Source: Faucicola sp902506215 (GTDB lineage: Bacteria; Pseudomonadota; Gammaproteobacteria; Pseudomonadales; Moraxellaceae). From it: a stretch of 64,000 nucleotides of DNA. The translations under genes were made by a program, and so were the position numbers. A model generated the notes under the pieces. That model had not been told where the DNA came from, searched no databases, and was given only the letters and a program-made list of their open reading frames with translations. The first letter of the stretch is position 1. Every line of letters begins with the position of its first letter. Positions 35,789 to 44,256 of the stretch are shown piece by piece. Where the stretch lies: assembly GCA_016888885.1 (NCBI GenBank), contig CP069437.1:496001-560000 (forward strand), read 5' to 3'.

Positions 35789-37684
35789 ATGCACTACCCT
35801 GCTTGGAAATACTTTTTAATCGGCATTGTGCTGCTACTGAGCACCCTGTATGCCCTACCAAACCTTTATCCAGACAAGCCCGCCGTTCAAATCACGGGGG
35901 CTTCCGCTAGTACCACATTAACCAATGATGTGCTAAAGCAAGCGGAAACCATCCTAAATGCCGCCAATATCCCAACCAAAAACAACAGTTTTGATGGTAA
36001 ATCAGCCTTGTTAATAATTGGTGATGAGTCGACTGAAACGCAGCTTAAAGCGCAACAAGTGCTAAAAGAAAAGCTTGGCGACAATTACGTGGTGGCACTG
36101 AACTTGGCGCAAACTACGCCAGCATGGCTACGTAATATTGGCGGCAAACCTATTAAATTAGGGTTGGACTTGCGTGGTGGTGTACGGTTTGTACTAGAAG
36201 TCGATATGAGCAAAACCGTCTCTCAGCGTTTGGAAAACTTAACCCGAGATATCCGTACAGAGCTACGCAACCAAAAAATTGCCGTGACCAATTTACAAGT
36301 AGGGCAAAATAATCTGACTTTAAACTTTGTCGATAATGCCGCGCGTGATCAAGCCATTAATGTGTTACGTAGTCGCTTTGGGAAAAATTACGAGTTACAA
36401 CCGCTCATCAATGCGGGGGGTCCAGCGATTAAAATGACCTTGACCCAGTCGGCGATTTCACAAATCTCTCAAGATGCGGTCACCCAAAACTTGACGATTT
36501 TACGCAACCGTATTAATGAGCTAGGCGTGGCTGAAGCCGTGGTGCAATCACAAGGCGCCAATCGTATTGTAGTGGAATTACCCGGGATACAAGATACCGC
36601 AGAAGCCAAACGGGTCATTGGTCGTACCGCCAATCTCGAATTTCGCATGGTGTCTGACCAAAACAATACTTTCCAAGCCAATCCATCTGGGGTATTGCCT
36701 GCAGGCACTGAAGCCTACTCATTTGGTGAAGTCGACAGCCCACAAAAAACCTTATTGGAACGTCAAGCTGTGGTCACCGGTCGAAACGTACAGGATGCCC
36801 AAGCAGGGATGGATCAAAACGGTCGCCCCCAAGTGAATATCACGCTGGATAACGCAGGTGGTCGTTTGATGCAAAATATCACAGCCAAATCGGTGGGCAA
36901 ACAAATGGCGGTGTTGTTTACTGAAAATAAGCAGCGTGCCACCTTCCAGCCAGACCCAGTAACGGGGCAAAATAAAGAAGTAAGAACACCTTACGCAGAA
37001 AGCCATATTATCAATCAAGCGACCATTCAAGGCGTCTTTGGCTCAACTTTCCAAATCACAGGCTTAGATAGTAATGCAGAAGCCTCAGAGCTGGCTTTGT
37101 TACTTCGTGCAGGTGCGCTAGCGGCGCCCATGTATTTTGTTGAAGAACGTACTATTGGTCCATCATTGGGACAAGATAACATCCAAAAAGGTATATTCTC
37201 TATCCAAGTCGGCTACTTACTCGTGTTCTTATTTATGATTATTTTTTATCGTTTATTTGGTTTGATTGCCAATATCGCGTTGATTTTTAACTTAATAATG
37301 ATTTTAGCCATCATGTCATTGATTGGTTCTGCCCTAACCTTGCCGGGTATCGCAGGTATCGTGTTAACCATTGGGATGGCGGTGGATGCCAACGTACTGA
37401 TATTTGAACGCATCCGCGAAGAGCTTGCCAACGGCGCTAGACCAAAATCTGCGATTGTGGCGGGTTTTAACCGCGCATTTACCAGTATTTTTGATGCGCA
37501 GCTGACTACTTTGATTGTCGCATTTATTTTATTTGCGATTGGTACAGGTCCGATTAAAGGTTTTGCTGTCACCTTAGCCATTGGTATTGCCAGCTCTATC
37601 TTCACCTCAGTGACCGTCACGCGTGCACTGGTACAGTTAGTTTATGGCTACCGCAAAACTGTCAAACGCCTAAGTATTGGTTAA
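35789..37684 (+). CDS. secD: Protein translocase subunit SecD
   Basis: A 631-residue inner-membrane protein that, with SecF, uses the proton gradient to help pull proteins through SecYEG. TM1 is at about 8-25. The large periplasmic part starts with LGLDLRGGVRFVLEVDM. The conserved EERTIGPSLGQDNIQKG leads into five C-terminal TM helices with GMAVDANVLIFERIREEL. Length is normal. It lies 154 bases after yajC; secF begins 10 bases after its stop. Confidence 0.97.
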   Translation: MHYPAWKYFLIGIVLLLSTLYALPNLYPDKPAVQITGASASTTLTNDVLKQAETILNAANIPTKNNSFDGKSALLIIGDESTETQLKAQQVLKEKLGDNYVVALNLAQTTPAWLRNIGGKPIKLGLDLRGGVRFVLEVDMSKTVSQRLENLTRDIRTELRNQKIAVTNLQVGQNNLTLNFVDNAARDQAINVLRSRFGKNYELQPLINAGGPAIKMTLTQSAISQISQDAVTQNLTILRNRINELGVAEAVVQSQGANRIVVELPGIQDTAEAKRVIGRTANLEFRMVSDQNNTFQANPSGVLPAGTEAYSFGEVDSPQKTLLERQAVVTGRNVQDAQAGMDQNGRPQVNITLDNAGGRLMQNITAKSVGKQMAVLFTENKQRATFQPDPVTGQNKEVRTPYAESHIINQATIQGVFGSTFQITGLDSNAEASELALLLRAGALAAPMYFVEERTIGPSLGQDNIQKGIFSIQVGYLLVFLFMIIFYRLFGLIANIALIFNLIMILAIMSLIGSALTLPGIAGIVLTIGMAVDANVLIFERIREELANGARPKSAIVAGFNRAFTSIFDAQLTTLIVAFILFAIGTGPIKGFAVTLAIGIASSIFTSVTVTRALVQLVYGYRKTVKRLSIG

Positions 37685-37694
37685 GGAGCGAATA

Positions 37695-38945
37695 ATGAAT
37701 GATGACAAATTAGAGGATCTAGACGGTTTAGACGGCTCAGAACCCATTAACCCCGAGCAAAAACTCTCCGAGCTGGGTGTACGTCGTAGTGATGAAATGG
37801 CATCAAATACACAGCACCGCAAAACGCCGCGCCGTAATGGTAAAGGGGTGAATAAAAATTTGGTCAAGCAGCCTGCTACTCCCACTGATACGACAACCCA
37901 AAACGCTGGGTTAGCGGTGGCGAACACTGCCACTGCTGAATTTTCGGCAGACGATTTTGGCGGTGAAAAACTCTTTGCGGGTCGGCGTATTATTGATTTT
38001 TTAAAGGTATCTAAACCTTTTGCCATATTATCCGCCATCCTAACGATTCTTAGTTTGGTCGCTATTTTAACCAAGGGTTTAAATTTAGGCTTGGATTTTA
38101 CTGGCGGTGTGTCAGCCACGGTTGTTTATGAAAAACCGGTACAACAAGCCCAAGTTCAGTCAGCCTTAGCAAGCCATAAAATCAATGACAGTGTGGTGCA
38201 ATATTTGGGCAGTAACAAAGAAATTTTGGTACGCCTGCCACCGCAAAAACAAATCGAAGGGTTATCAAACTCTCTTGATGCTGCATTAGATTTACCCAAC
38301 AACAATGCCACCATCAAAAATATTGATGTGGTTGGCAGTCAAGTAGGTAATGAGATTTATGTCCGCTCCTTGGGGGCAACGGCACTGGCATTACTGTGTA
38401 TGTTTATTTATGTGATGGTGCGTTTCCAAGCCAAATTAGCCTTAGGCGCGGTGTTGGCGTTATTTCATGATAGTATTATCACCGTGGGTATTTTCGCATT
38501 TTTCGGATGGCCGTTTGATTTGACCGTGCTTGCCGCGGTGTTATCATTGATTGGTTATTCGATTAACGATACCATCGTCGTCTTTGACCGTATCCGTGAG
38601 AATTTTCGCCGTGTCCGTGGTGCTAGCCCAGCGCAAATTGTCAATTTATCGCTTACCGAAACGCTACGTCGCACCATTATGACCATTTCAACGGTGTTGC
38701 TGGTGGTGGTCGCGATGCTGCTGCTTGGCGGCGAAAGCTTACATTGGTTCTCTGTAGCATTGCTCATTGGCTTGATTTTAGGTACTTTCTCATCGGTGTA
38801 TATCGCCAGTGCGATTCCACTGTGGCTAGGTATGTCGCGCAAAGACTTTATTGTCGAAGTCAAACCAGAATTTGTTGAGGACGAAGTGGTTTTTGAAGAC
38901 CGCAATGCGCCTATGTATGATAACAAAGCATTAGATAATCAATAA
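37695..38945 (+). CDS. secF: Protein translocase subunit SecF with N-terminal extension
   Basis: A 416-residue partner of SecD. The core has GLDFTGGVSATVVYE, VGSQVGNEI, LSLIGYSINDTIVVFDRIRE and six TM helices. About 95 residues precede TM1, far more than in E. coli SecF: an acidic start (KLEDLDGLDGSE), a basic patch (RKTPRRNGKGVNKN) and a Thr/Asn/Ala-rich stretch. AAGGAG lies 6 bases before ATG 37695. A strong terminator ends the operon. Confidence 0.95.
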   Translation: MNDDKLEDLDGLDGSEPINPEQKLSELGVRRSDEMASNTQHRKTPRRNGKGVNKNLVKQPATPTDTTTQNAGLAVANTATAEFSADDFGGEKLFAGRRIIDFLKVSKPFAILSAILTILSLVAILTKGLNLGLDFTGGVSATVVYEKPVQQAQVQSALASHKINDSVVQYLGSNKEILVRLPPQKQIEGLSNSLDAALDLPNNNATIKNIDVVGSQVGNEIYVRSLGATALALLCMFIYVMVRFQAKLALGAVLALFHDSIITVGIFAFFGWPFDLTVLAAVLSLIGYSINDTIVVFDRIRENFRRVRGASPAQIVNLSLTETLRRTIMTISTVLLVVVAMLLLGGESLHWFSVALLIGLILGTFSSVYIASAIPLWLGMSRKDFIVEVKPEFVEDEVVFEDRNAPMYDNKALDNQ

Positions 38946-38959
38946 ATGATTTGAGCGGC

Positions 38960-38988
38960 AAAAATACCCTACTTGCTAGGGTATTTTT
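38960..38988 (+). terminator. yajC-secD-secF terminator
   Basis: AAAAATACCCTA (38960-38971) pairs perfectly with TAGGGTATTTTT (38977-38988) around a 5-base loop. Confidence 0.92.
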
Positions 38989-39015
38989 ATGGCTAGAATC
39001 TAAGCAAGAATAGCA

Positions 39016-39723
39016 ATGATGACAAATGAATTAATGAAAAATGGGTTATGGCAACAGGCGTTTAAAGTAAGCTTTCCTGTGGCAATGGGCTACATCCCTG
39101 CAGGGATTGCCTTTGGCGTGTTGTTTGTGGCAGCAAAACTTCCTATATGGGCGGCGATTTTATCTAGTGTGGTGTTGTACGCGGGTGCGGCGCAATATGC
39201 GTCTATTGCGCTGTTAGCGGGTGGGGTTGGAATCTCAACCATTGCCAGCAATACCTTAGCGATAAATTTGCGCCATGCTTTTTATGCCATTCCTTTGTTA
39301 AAACAATTACCAACCAATCCTATCAGTCGATTTTATTGCTTGTTTGCGTTAACCGATGAAACTTTCTCCGTGTTAACCACCCTTGATGAAAATGAACGCC
39401 AAAGGCTGATACTACCGGTGAGTTTGCTCAATCAGTGTTATTGGGTTATCGGTACCATATTGGGCATTTTGCTAGGTGAAGGGCTCAATGATTGGGTGCC
39501 CCATTTGGATTTTGCGTTAGTGTGCTTATTTGCTATTTTAGCCTACGAGCAGTTTAAAGCGGTCAAGGCTTACTATCCCATCTTCATCGCCATCATTGCA
39601 TTTATAGCGGCGTTTTATTTTACATCCGATTGGCTTTTACTATCAGCGATTTGCGTGAGTTTAGGACTCATTATCATCCACTTTTTTATGAGCAATAAAT
39701 CTGCTCATGAGCAAGCTATCTGA
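39016..39723 (+). CDS. azlC: AzlC-family branched-chain amino acid exporter subunit
   Basis: A 235-residue integral membrane protein matching AzlC (YgaZ-type): FPVAMGYIPAGIAFGVLF at the start, YAGAAQYASIALLAGG and RHAFYAIPLL with conserved polar residues, and TDETFSVLT. With AzlD it exports branched-chain amino acids or analogues in characterised relatives; the substrate here is inferred. Two adjacent ATG codons (39016, 39019) are possible starts. azlD follows after 61 bases. Confidence 0.9.
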   Translation: MMTNELMKNGLWQQAFKVSFPVAMGYIPAGIAFGVLFVAAKLPIWAAILSSVVLYAGAAQYASIALLAGGVGISTIASNTLAINLRHAFYAIPLLKQLPTNPISRFYCLFALTDETFSVLTTLDENERQRLILPVSLLNQCYWVIGTILGILLGEGLNDWVPHLDFALVCLFAILAYEQFKAVKAYYPIFIAIIAFIAAFYFTSDWLLLSAICVSLGLIIIHFFMSNKSAHEQAI

Positions 39724-39784
39724 TAGTTCAAACTACCTGTCAGCTCAACCGCCAAAAAATTTATCCATTAATCGTTAGAATATT

Positions 39785-40156
39785 ATGAACACACCACCTG
39801 ATAACTTTTATTTAGTCGCCGCTACTTTTGCCATGGCGTTGGTGACTTTTCTCACCCGCTTGACCCCGATAATTTTGCCAAAGCGATTATTGGATGCCCC
39901 CTTGTTGCTCGCGGTGAATAAAGCATTGCCATTATCCGTGATGACGCTGTTGATTTTAGCTTCCTTGCATTGGCAGCAGCCCAAGCCTATAAGTATGAGT
40001 CTGGGCTTATCGCCATTAATTGTGGCAGAGATATTGGCGCTTCTAGTGGTGTTACTTAGCTATCATTGGAAAAAGCAATTACTACTAAGTATGCTGGTGG
40101 GGATTGCTAGCCTTAATGGATTTTTATGGGTATTAAATCTGATAGGTTTTCAATAG
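39785..40156 (+). CDS. azlD: AzlD-family exporter subunit
   Basis: A 123-residue membrane protein with about four hydrophobic helices, the usual small partner of AzlC. The N-terminal ALVTFLTRLTPIILPKRLLD and the later LSVMTLLILASL are family features. It follows azlC on the same strand and ends just before a bidirectional terminator. Confidence 0.87.
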   Translation: MNTPPDNFYLVAATFAMALVTFLTRLTPIILPKRLLDAPLLLAVNKALPLSVMTLLILASLHWQQPKPISMSLGLSPLIVAEILALLVVLLSYHWKKQLLLSMLVGIASLNGFLWVLNLIGFQ

Positions 40157-40160
40157 CCAT

Positions 40161-40187
40161 AAAAAAAGCCCAAGTTGGGCTTTTTTT
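40161..40187. terminator. Bidirectional terminator between azlD and purF
   Basis: A perfect palindrome: AAAAAAAGCCC, loop AAGTT, GGGCTTTTTTT. It serves both convergent transcripts. Confidence 0.92.
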
Positions 40188-40199
40188 ATGCAGGATAAT

Positions 40200-41735
40200 T
40201 TACACCTCGGTTTGCACCCCGACGATATCCACAGGCGTATCAGCCCCGTCTTGTATCCCAGATTTTTTCTGTTTAGCTTTATCACTGCGTTTACGCTGCA
40301 ATTCATCCAAATAGTCCTCATCAATACCACCGGCGATGTATTTACCATCAAATACCGAGCAATCAAATTTTTTGGCATCGCTGTGTTTGTCTTGTACCGC
40401 TTCAATCAAGTCATCCAAATCTTGGAATATCAAACGATCCGCGCCGATGATTTTACACACTTCTTCCACACTATGACCTGAGGCGATCAGTTCATTGCGC
40501 GCTGGCATGTCAATACCATACACATTGGGATATTTGACCGGTGGCGCGGCACTGGCAAAATACACATTATTGGCGCCTGCATCCCGTGCCATTTGGATAA
40601 TCTCATGGCAAGTCGTGCCACGTACAATTGAATCATCGACCAACAAGACGTTTTTATTTCTAAATTCAAACGGCACCGCGCTTAATTTTTGACGCACCGA
40701 TTTTTTGCGCTGCTGTTGACCTGGCATAATAAAGGTGCGACCGATATAGCGATTTTTCATAAAGCCTTCACGGTATTTCACACCTAGATGCTGGGCAAGT
40801 TCCATCGCAGAAGTTCGTGAGGTATCGGGAATAGGGATAACCACATCAATCCCGTGATCTTCGCCCCATTCTTTGATGATTTTCTGCGCCAAAGTCTCGC
40901 CCATACGCATACGGGCTTTATAAACAGAAATATTATCAATAATCGAATCTGGGCGGGAAAAATAGACGTATTCAAAAATACAAGGTCTAAACTCTTTGGC
41001 TTCAACACATTGGCGACTAAAGAAGTTATTGTTTTCATCAATAAAAATCGCTTCACCGGGCTTCACATCTCGAACAATATCAAAACCCAATGCAGTTAAC
41101 GCAACTGACTCAGATGCCACCATATATTCAAAGCCGCCATTTTCCGCTAATCGTTGACCAAAAATCAGCGGGCGAATGCCATTGGGGTCACGAAATGCCA
41201 AAATACCATAGCCCGTAATCATGGCGACTACCGCATACGCGCCTTCGATACGTTTGTAGACGGATGTCATCGCTTCAAAAATATCATCAGGGCTTGGATG
41301 CCGGATACCGAGTTTTTGCATTTCATGCGCTAGCACATTGAGCAAAACTTCTGAATCAGAATCGGTGTTTATATGGCGCATATCCTCCATAAACAGTTCT
41401 TTGGCAATCTCTTCGGCATTGGTCAAATTACCATTATGCGCTAAGGTAATACCATACGGCGAATTGACATAAAAAGGCTGAGCTTCCGCACTGCTAGACG
41501 TACCAGCTGTTGGGTAACGCACATGTCCGATGCCTTGATTACCGACAAGACGCATCATGTGACGGGTCATAAACACATCGCGCACCATACCATTTTCTTT
41601 ACGCAAAAACAGACGACCATCTTGACATGTCACAATACCCGCGGCATCTTGCCCGCGATGCTGAAGCATAGTCAGCGCATCGTATAGCATTTGATTAACT
41701 TCACTGTGAGCGGCTATACCGACAACTCCACACAT
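40200..41735 (-). CDS. purF: Amidophosphoribosyltransferase PurF
   Basis: The first committed enzyme of purine synthesis, forming phosphoribosylamine from PRPP and glutamine. After removal of Met1, Cys2 (MCGVVGI) is the N-terminal glutaminase nucleophile. The glutaminase domain (about 1-230) has GIGHVRYPTAGTSS. The transferase domain has the PRPP loop NVLLVDDSIVRGTTC. The 511 residues are typical. It follows cvpA on the same strand, the conserved cvpA-purF order. Its leader carries two tandem copies of AGACCTGATGAAAA (41770-41798). Confidence 0.97.
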   Translation of the reverse strand: MCGVVGIAAHSEVNQMLYDALTMLQHRGQDAAGIVTCQDGRLFLRKENGMVRDVFMTRHMMRLVGNQGIGHVRYPTAGTSSSAEAQPFYVNSPYGITLAHNGNLTNAEEIAKELFMEDMRHINTDSDSEVLLNVLAHEMQKLGIRHPSPDDIFEAMTSVYKRIEGAYAVVAMITGYGILAFRDPNGIRPLIFGQRLAENGGFEYMVASESVALTALGFDIVRDVKPGEAIFIDENNNFFSRQCVEAKEFRPCIFEYVYFSRPDSIIDNISVYKARMRMGETLAQKIIKEWGEDHGIDVVIPIPDTSRTSAMELAQHLGVKYREGFMKNRYIGRTFIMPGQQQRKKSVRQKLSAVPFEFRNKNVLLVDDSIVRGTTCHEIIQMARDAGANNVYFASAAPPVKYPNVYGIDMPARNELIASGHSVEEVCKIIGADRLIFQDLDDLIEAVQDKHSDAKKFDCSVFDGKYIAGGIDEDYLDELQRKRSDKAKQKKSGIQDGADTPVDIVGVQTEV

Positions 41736-41769
41736 ATTTTACCCCTTTGATTTTTCACCGATGGCTCTA

Positions 41770-41798
41770 AGACCTGATGAAAAGAGACCTGATGAAAA
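41770..41798. repeat. 15-bp tandem repeat in the purF leader
   Basis: AGACCTGATGAAAA at 41770-41783 recurs exactly at 41785-41798, about 40 bases upstream of the purF start. Confidence 0.8.
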
Positions 41799-41867
41799 TT
41801 GAATGAAACTACCTTTATTTGCCGGCTGACAATTACAATACTTTAACCGTCAGTCAAACTTACCAAT

Positions 41868-41903
41868 ACTATTGACCCATTTGCCCCACTATTGACCCAT
41901 TTT
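41868..41903. repeat. 20-bp-offset duplication of the cvpA 3' end
   Basis: ACTATTGACCCATTT at 41868-41882 recurs exactly at 41888-41902. The latter contains the cvpA stop codon (41889-41891), so the last codons of cvpA are echoed just downstream. Confidence 0.8.
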
Positions 41904-42395
41904 ATCGGCAGCGGTTTTACCGAGCGTGGTAGCAAGCTGTTGGGTGATTTGTGTCGCAAAAGGTGCCAGTGGCAGTAGCGCATTGGCAAACTTAGACTGC
42001 TGCCAAAAGTCACGTTGACTGACAAAAGGCGCCAATAAACTCAGCACCATCAACACAATGACCAAATTTTTGACTAAGCCAAACCCTGCGCCCGCCAATT
42101 TGTCTAGGATGCTCAGTCTCAGCCCCTGCAAGGTTTTACTCATCACCCATAATACGATTTGCAGTCCCACGATGACAAATAAGCTAATTGCCAAGAATGC
42201 GGCAATGATACTAAGGCCGGTTGAGCCTGTCAGCGACACAAAAAACGGCGCTAAAGGTTTTGCCAAATAACTGGCTAGCAGCAGCGCCAATAGCCAACCG
42301 AACATGCCCACCAGTGAGCGCAGCAAGCCATTATTAAACCCCTGCCACAACCCCATAAACAATACAAACAACACTACCATATCTAACAAAGTCAT
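41889..42395 (-). CDS. cvpA: CvpA family membrane protein
   Basis: A 168-residue inner-membrane protein with four hydrophobic segments. It matches the CvpA (colicin V production) family: N-terminal LLDMVVLFVLFMGLWQGFNN and RSLVGMFGWLLALLLA. The molecular function is unsettled; it is nearly always upstream of purF, as here, and is linked to envelope stress tolerance in E. coli. The start at ATG 42395 has a weak ribosome site. It lies about 24 bases after pyrD, so pyrD-cvpA-purF may be one transcript. Confidence 0.88.
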   Translation of the reverse strand: MTLLDMVVLFVLFMGLWQGFNNGLLRSLVGMFGWLLALLLASYLAKPLAPFFVSLTGSTGLSIIAAFLAISLFVIVGLQIVLWVMSKTLQGLRLSILDKLAGAGFGLVKNLVIVLMVLSLLAPFVSQRDFWQQSKFANALLPLAPFATQITQQLATTLGKTAADKMGQ

Positions 42396-42419
42396 CGGGT
42401 CAAGCTCGTATCATGGGAT

Positions 42420-43463
42420 TTACAAAGTAGCGGGTGAATGTTGGCTTAGACGATAACCGTCAATGGCTTCAACACAGGTTTGGATGAGCTCTGGTCCTTC
42501 ATAAATCAAACCACTATAGAGCTGAATCAAATCCGCACCTGCTTCAATCTTTTTAACCGCACGTTGACCATTGTCAATGCCGCCTACGCCAATAAGCGCA
42601 ACTGAGCTCGGCAAACGTTCGGCAAACTGCTCAAGCACTTGGGTGCTACGGTGACTCAGTGGTCGACCTGATAGCCCGCCTGCTTCTTGACTGGTTTTGT
42701 AGTCTTCTACCCCATTACGGCTTAAGGTGGTATTGGTGGTAATCAGCCCATCAATATCAAAACGCACCAATTCTTTGGCAATATAATCAATTTGGTCTTC
42801 TTCCAAATCTGGGGCAACTTTCAGCACTAATGGTACATAATACTGATGTTGGGTAGCCAGTTGGCTGTGACGTGATTTGATACCATCAAGCAGCGCCGTG
42901 AGCGCATCACCACTTTGCAGGTCGCGCAGGTTTTTGGTATTGGGAGAGGAGATATTCACCGTAATATAAGACGCGTAAGGATACACTCGCTCTAGACAAT
43001 AAATATAGTCATCTAGGGCATTTTCAACCGGCGTGCTGGCATTTTTGCCAATATTAATACCTAAAATACCTTGATATTTTGCACGCTTGACTTGCTCAAT
43101 GAGATAATCGACGCCTTTATTGTTAAATCCCATGCGATTGATAATGGCATGGGCTTCTTTGATACGAAATAGACGCGGTTTGTCGTTGCCAAGCTGTGGT
43201 TTTGGGGTAATCGTACCAATTTCGATGTAGCCAAAACCCAATGCCGCTAACGCATCGATATATTCGCCGTTTTTATCAAGCCCTGCTGCCAAACCAACTG
43301 GATTGGTAAAGGTTAACCCCATACATTCGGTTGTTAATTCTTGTTTACCATATAAAAACCCGAGCATGCCAAATTTTTGCGATTTTTCAAGTAACGATAA
43401 CGTGATTTCGTGGGATTTTTCAGGATCGGTATTAAATAAGAACGGACGAAGAAAGGCATACAT
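42420..43463 (-). CDS. pyrD: Dihydroorotate dehydrogenase (quinone), class 2 PyrD
   Basis: A membrane-associated FMN enzyme oxidising dihydroorotate to orotate with quinone as acceptor. The N-terminal amphipathic YAFLRPFLFNTDPEKSHEIT is the class 2 membrane segment. Other features are NPVGLAAGLDKNGEYIDAL, NRMGFNNKG, ITVNISSPNTKNLRDLQ with the catalytic Ser region, and LIGVGGIDNGQRAVKKIEAG. About 347 residues from ATG 43463; GTG 43481 is an alternative. A TATAAT at 43608-43603 and a 5' hairpin lie upstream. Confidence 0.95.
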   Translation of the reverse strand: MYAFLRPFLFNTDPEKSHEITLSLLEKSQKFGMLGFLYGKQELTTECMGLTFTNPVGLAAGLDKNGEYIDALAALGFGYIEIGTITPKPQLGNDKPRLFRIKEAHAIINRMGFNNKGVDYLIEQVKRAKYQGILGINIGKNASTPVENALDDYIYCLERVYPYASYITVNISSPNTKNLRDLQSGDALTALLDGIKSRHSQLATQHQYYVPLVLKVAPDLEEDQIDYIAKELVRFDIDGLITTNTTLSRNGVEDYKTSQEAGGLSGRPLSHRSTQVLEQFAERLPSSVALIGVGGIDNGQRAVKKIEAGADLIQLYSGLIYEGPELIQTCVEAIDGYRLSQHSPATL

Positions 43464-43540
43464 AGTTGAATAAGCACTCACATTGCATGGGTGAATCTAA
43501 TTGACTCTGCCCTTTATACAAGCAGAACTAACCTATTTAG

Positions 43541-43590
43541 CTTGAGAGATAGCACCCGTTAACGGGCTGTGTGATGACTATCTCGTCAAA
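43541..43590 (-). promoter_or_regulatory. Hairpin at the 5' end of the predicted pyrD transcript
   Basis: An outer stem GAGATAG/CTATCTC (43546-43552 with 43578-43584) encloses the perfect palindrome CCCGTTAACGGG (43555-43566). It lies a few bases after the start point predicted from the -10 element at 43603-43608. It could be a 5' mRNA structure or a repressor operator of LacI-type symmetry. Confidence 0.5.
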
Positions 43591-43602
43591 ATCAGAAAAG
43601 CT

Positions 43603-43608
43603 ATTATA
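43603..43608 (-). promoter_or_regulatory. -10 element of pyrD
   Basis: A perfect TATAAT on the minus strand, with a weak -35 (TGTTTA, 17 bases upstream). The expected start point is near 43596, giving a leader of about 130 bases. Confidence 0.55.
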
Positions 43609-43668
43609 TCAGTGTTGACGCTAAATAAACACCTGCAATTTTCTTTGCCTTCACCGCTATATCGAACG

Positions 43669-44181
43669 CTAAGGCACAGCTCGACCATTTGACAAGGCAA
43701 TCCAACCGCGAATAATGCGATACAGATGCCATAAGGCTGTGGCGACGATTATCAAGCCGCCTAAAACACCGACAATAAAGCTACCACCCATCGTATGATT
43801 GCTATCAACGGCGGCGCCAAAAAATAGCCCGCCAGTCGCAAAAATCACCATGACAAAACCAATCAGCCAAAAAAATATACTGTACCAAAAGGTTTTGATT
43901 TGCCAATCAAAGTGACTATAAAGCCACGTGTTTCTAGCCTCATCGCGCTTTAAATAATTCATCACAATCGGAATAATCCAAGTCAGTCCTGCAGTAAAAT
44001 AACTAAACAGCGCCAACGCATAAGTAATGTGGTTATAATTGATTTGACTTTGGGTCACCGGTAAGTTTTGACTAAGCTGCGTGTATTGCGGTAACGCTGA
44101 TGGATAACCATTCGCCCCACTACCAAATTGTGGGTTGACTGGGTCAGGTGTGTGAGCATCTGTTGGTTTTTCTAGGTTCAT
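43669..44181 (-). CDS. DUF4870-like small membrane protein
   Basis: A 170-residue protein with a Pro/Asn/Gln-rich cytosolic N-terminus (1-50) and three hydrophobic segments. ITYALALFSYFTAGLTWIIPIVMNYLKRDEAR followed by HFDWQIKTFWYSIFFWLIGF fits the DUF4870 family pattern, in which one to two TM helices flank a conserved short cytosolic loop. The function is unknown. GGAAAA precedes ATG 44181. It is 75 bases downstream of the TolB-like lipoprotein gene on the same strand. Confidence 0.65.
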   Translation of the reverse strand: MNLEKPTDAHTPDPVNPQFGSGANGYPSALPQYTQLSQNLPVTQSQINYNHITYALALFSYFTAGLTWIIPIVMNYLKRDEARNTWLYSHFDWQIKTFWYSIFFWLIGFVMVIFATGGLFFGAAVDSNHTMGGSFIVGVLGGLIIVATALWHLYRIIRGWIALSNGRAVP

Positions 44182-44256
44182 TATAATTTTCCATCAATGA
44201 TTATTACTTTTTTTATCGGGTCATACAGTAGAATTTCAATTGATTGTTATTGATAA

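Noticed and set aside
43555..43566. PurR box upstream of pyrD
   Set aside because: CCCGTTAACGGG has LacI-type symmetry but does not match the ACGCAAACGTTTNCGT PurR consensus; kept only as a palindrome.
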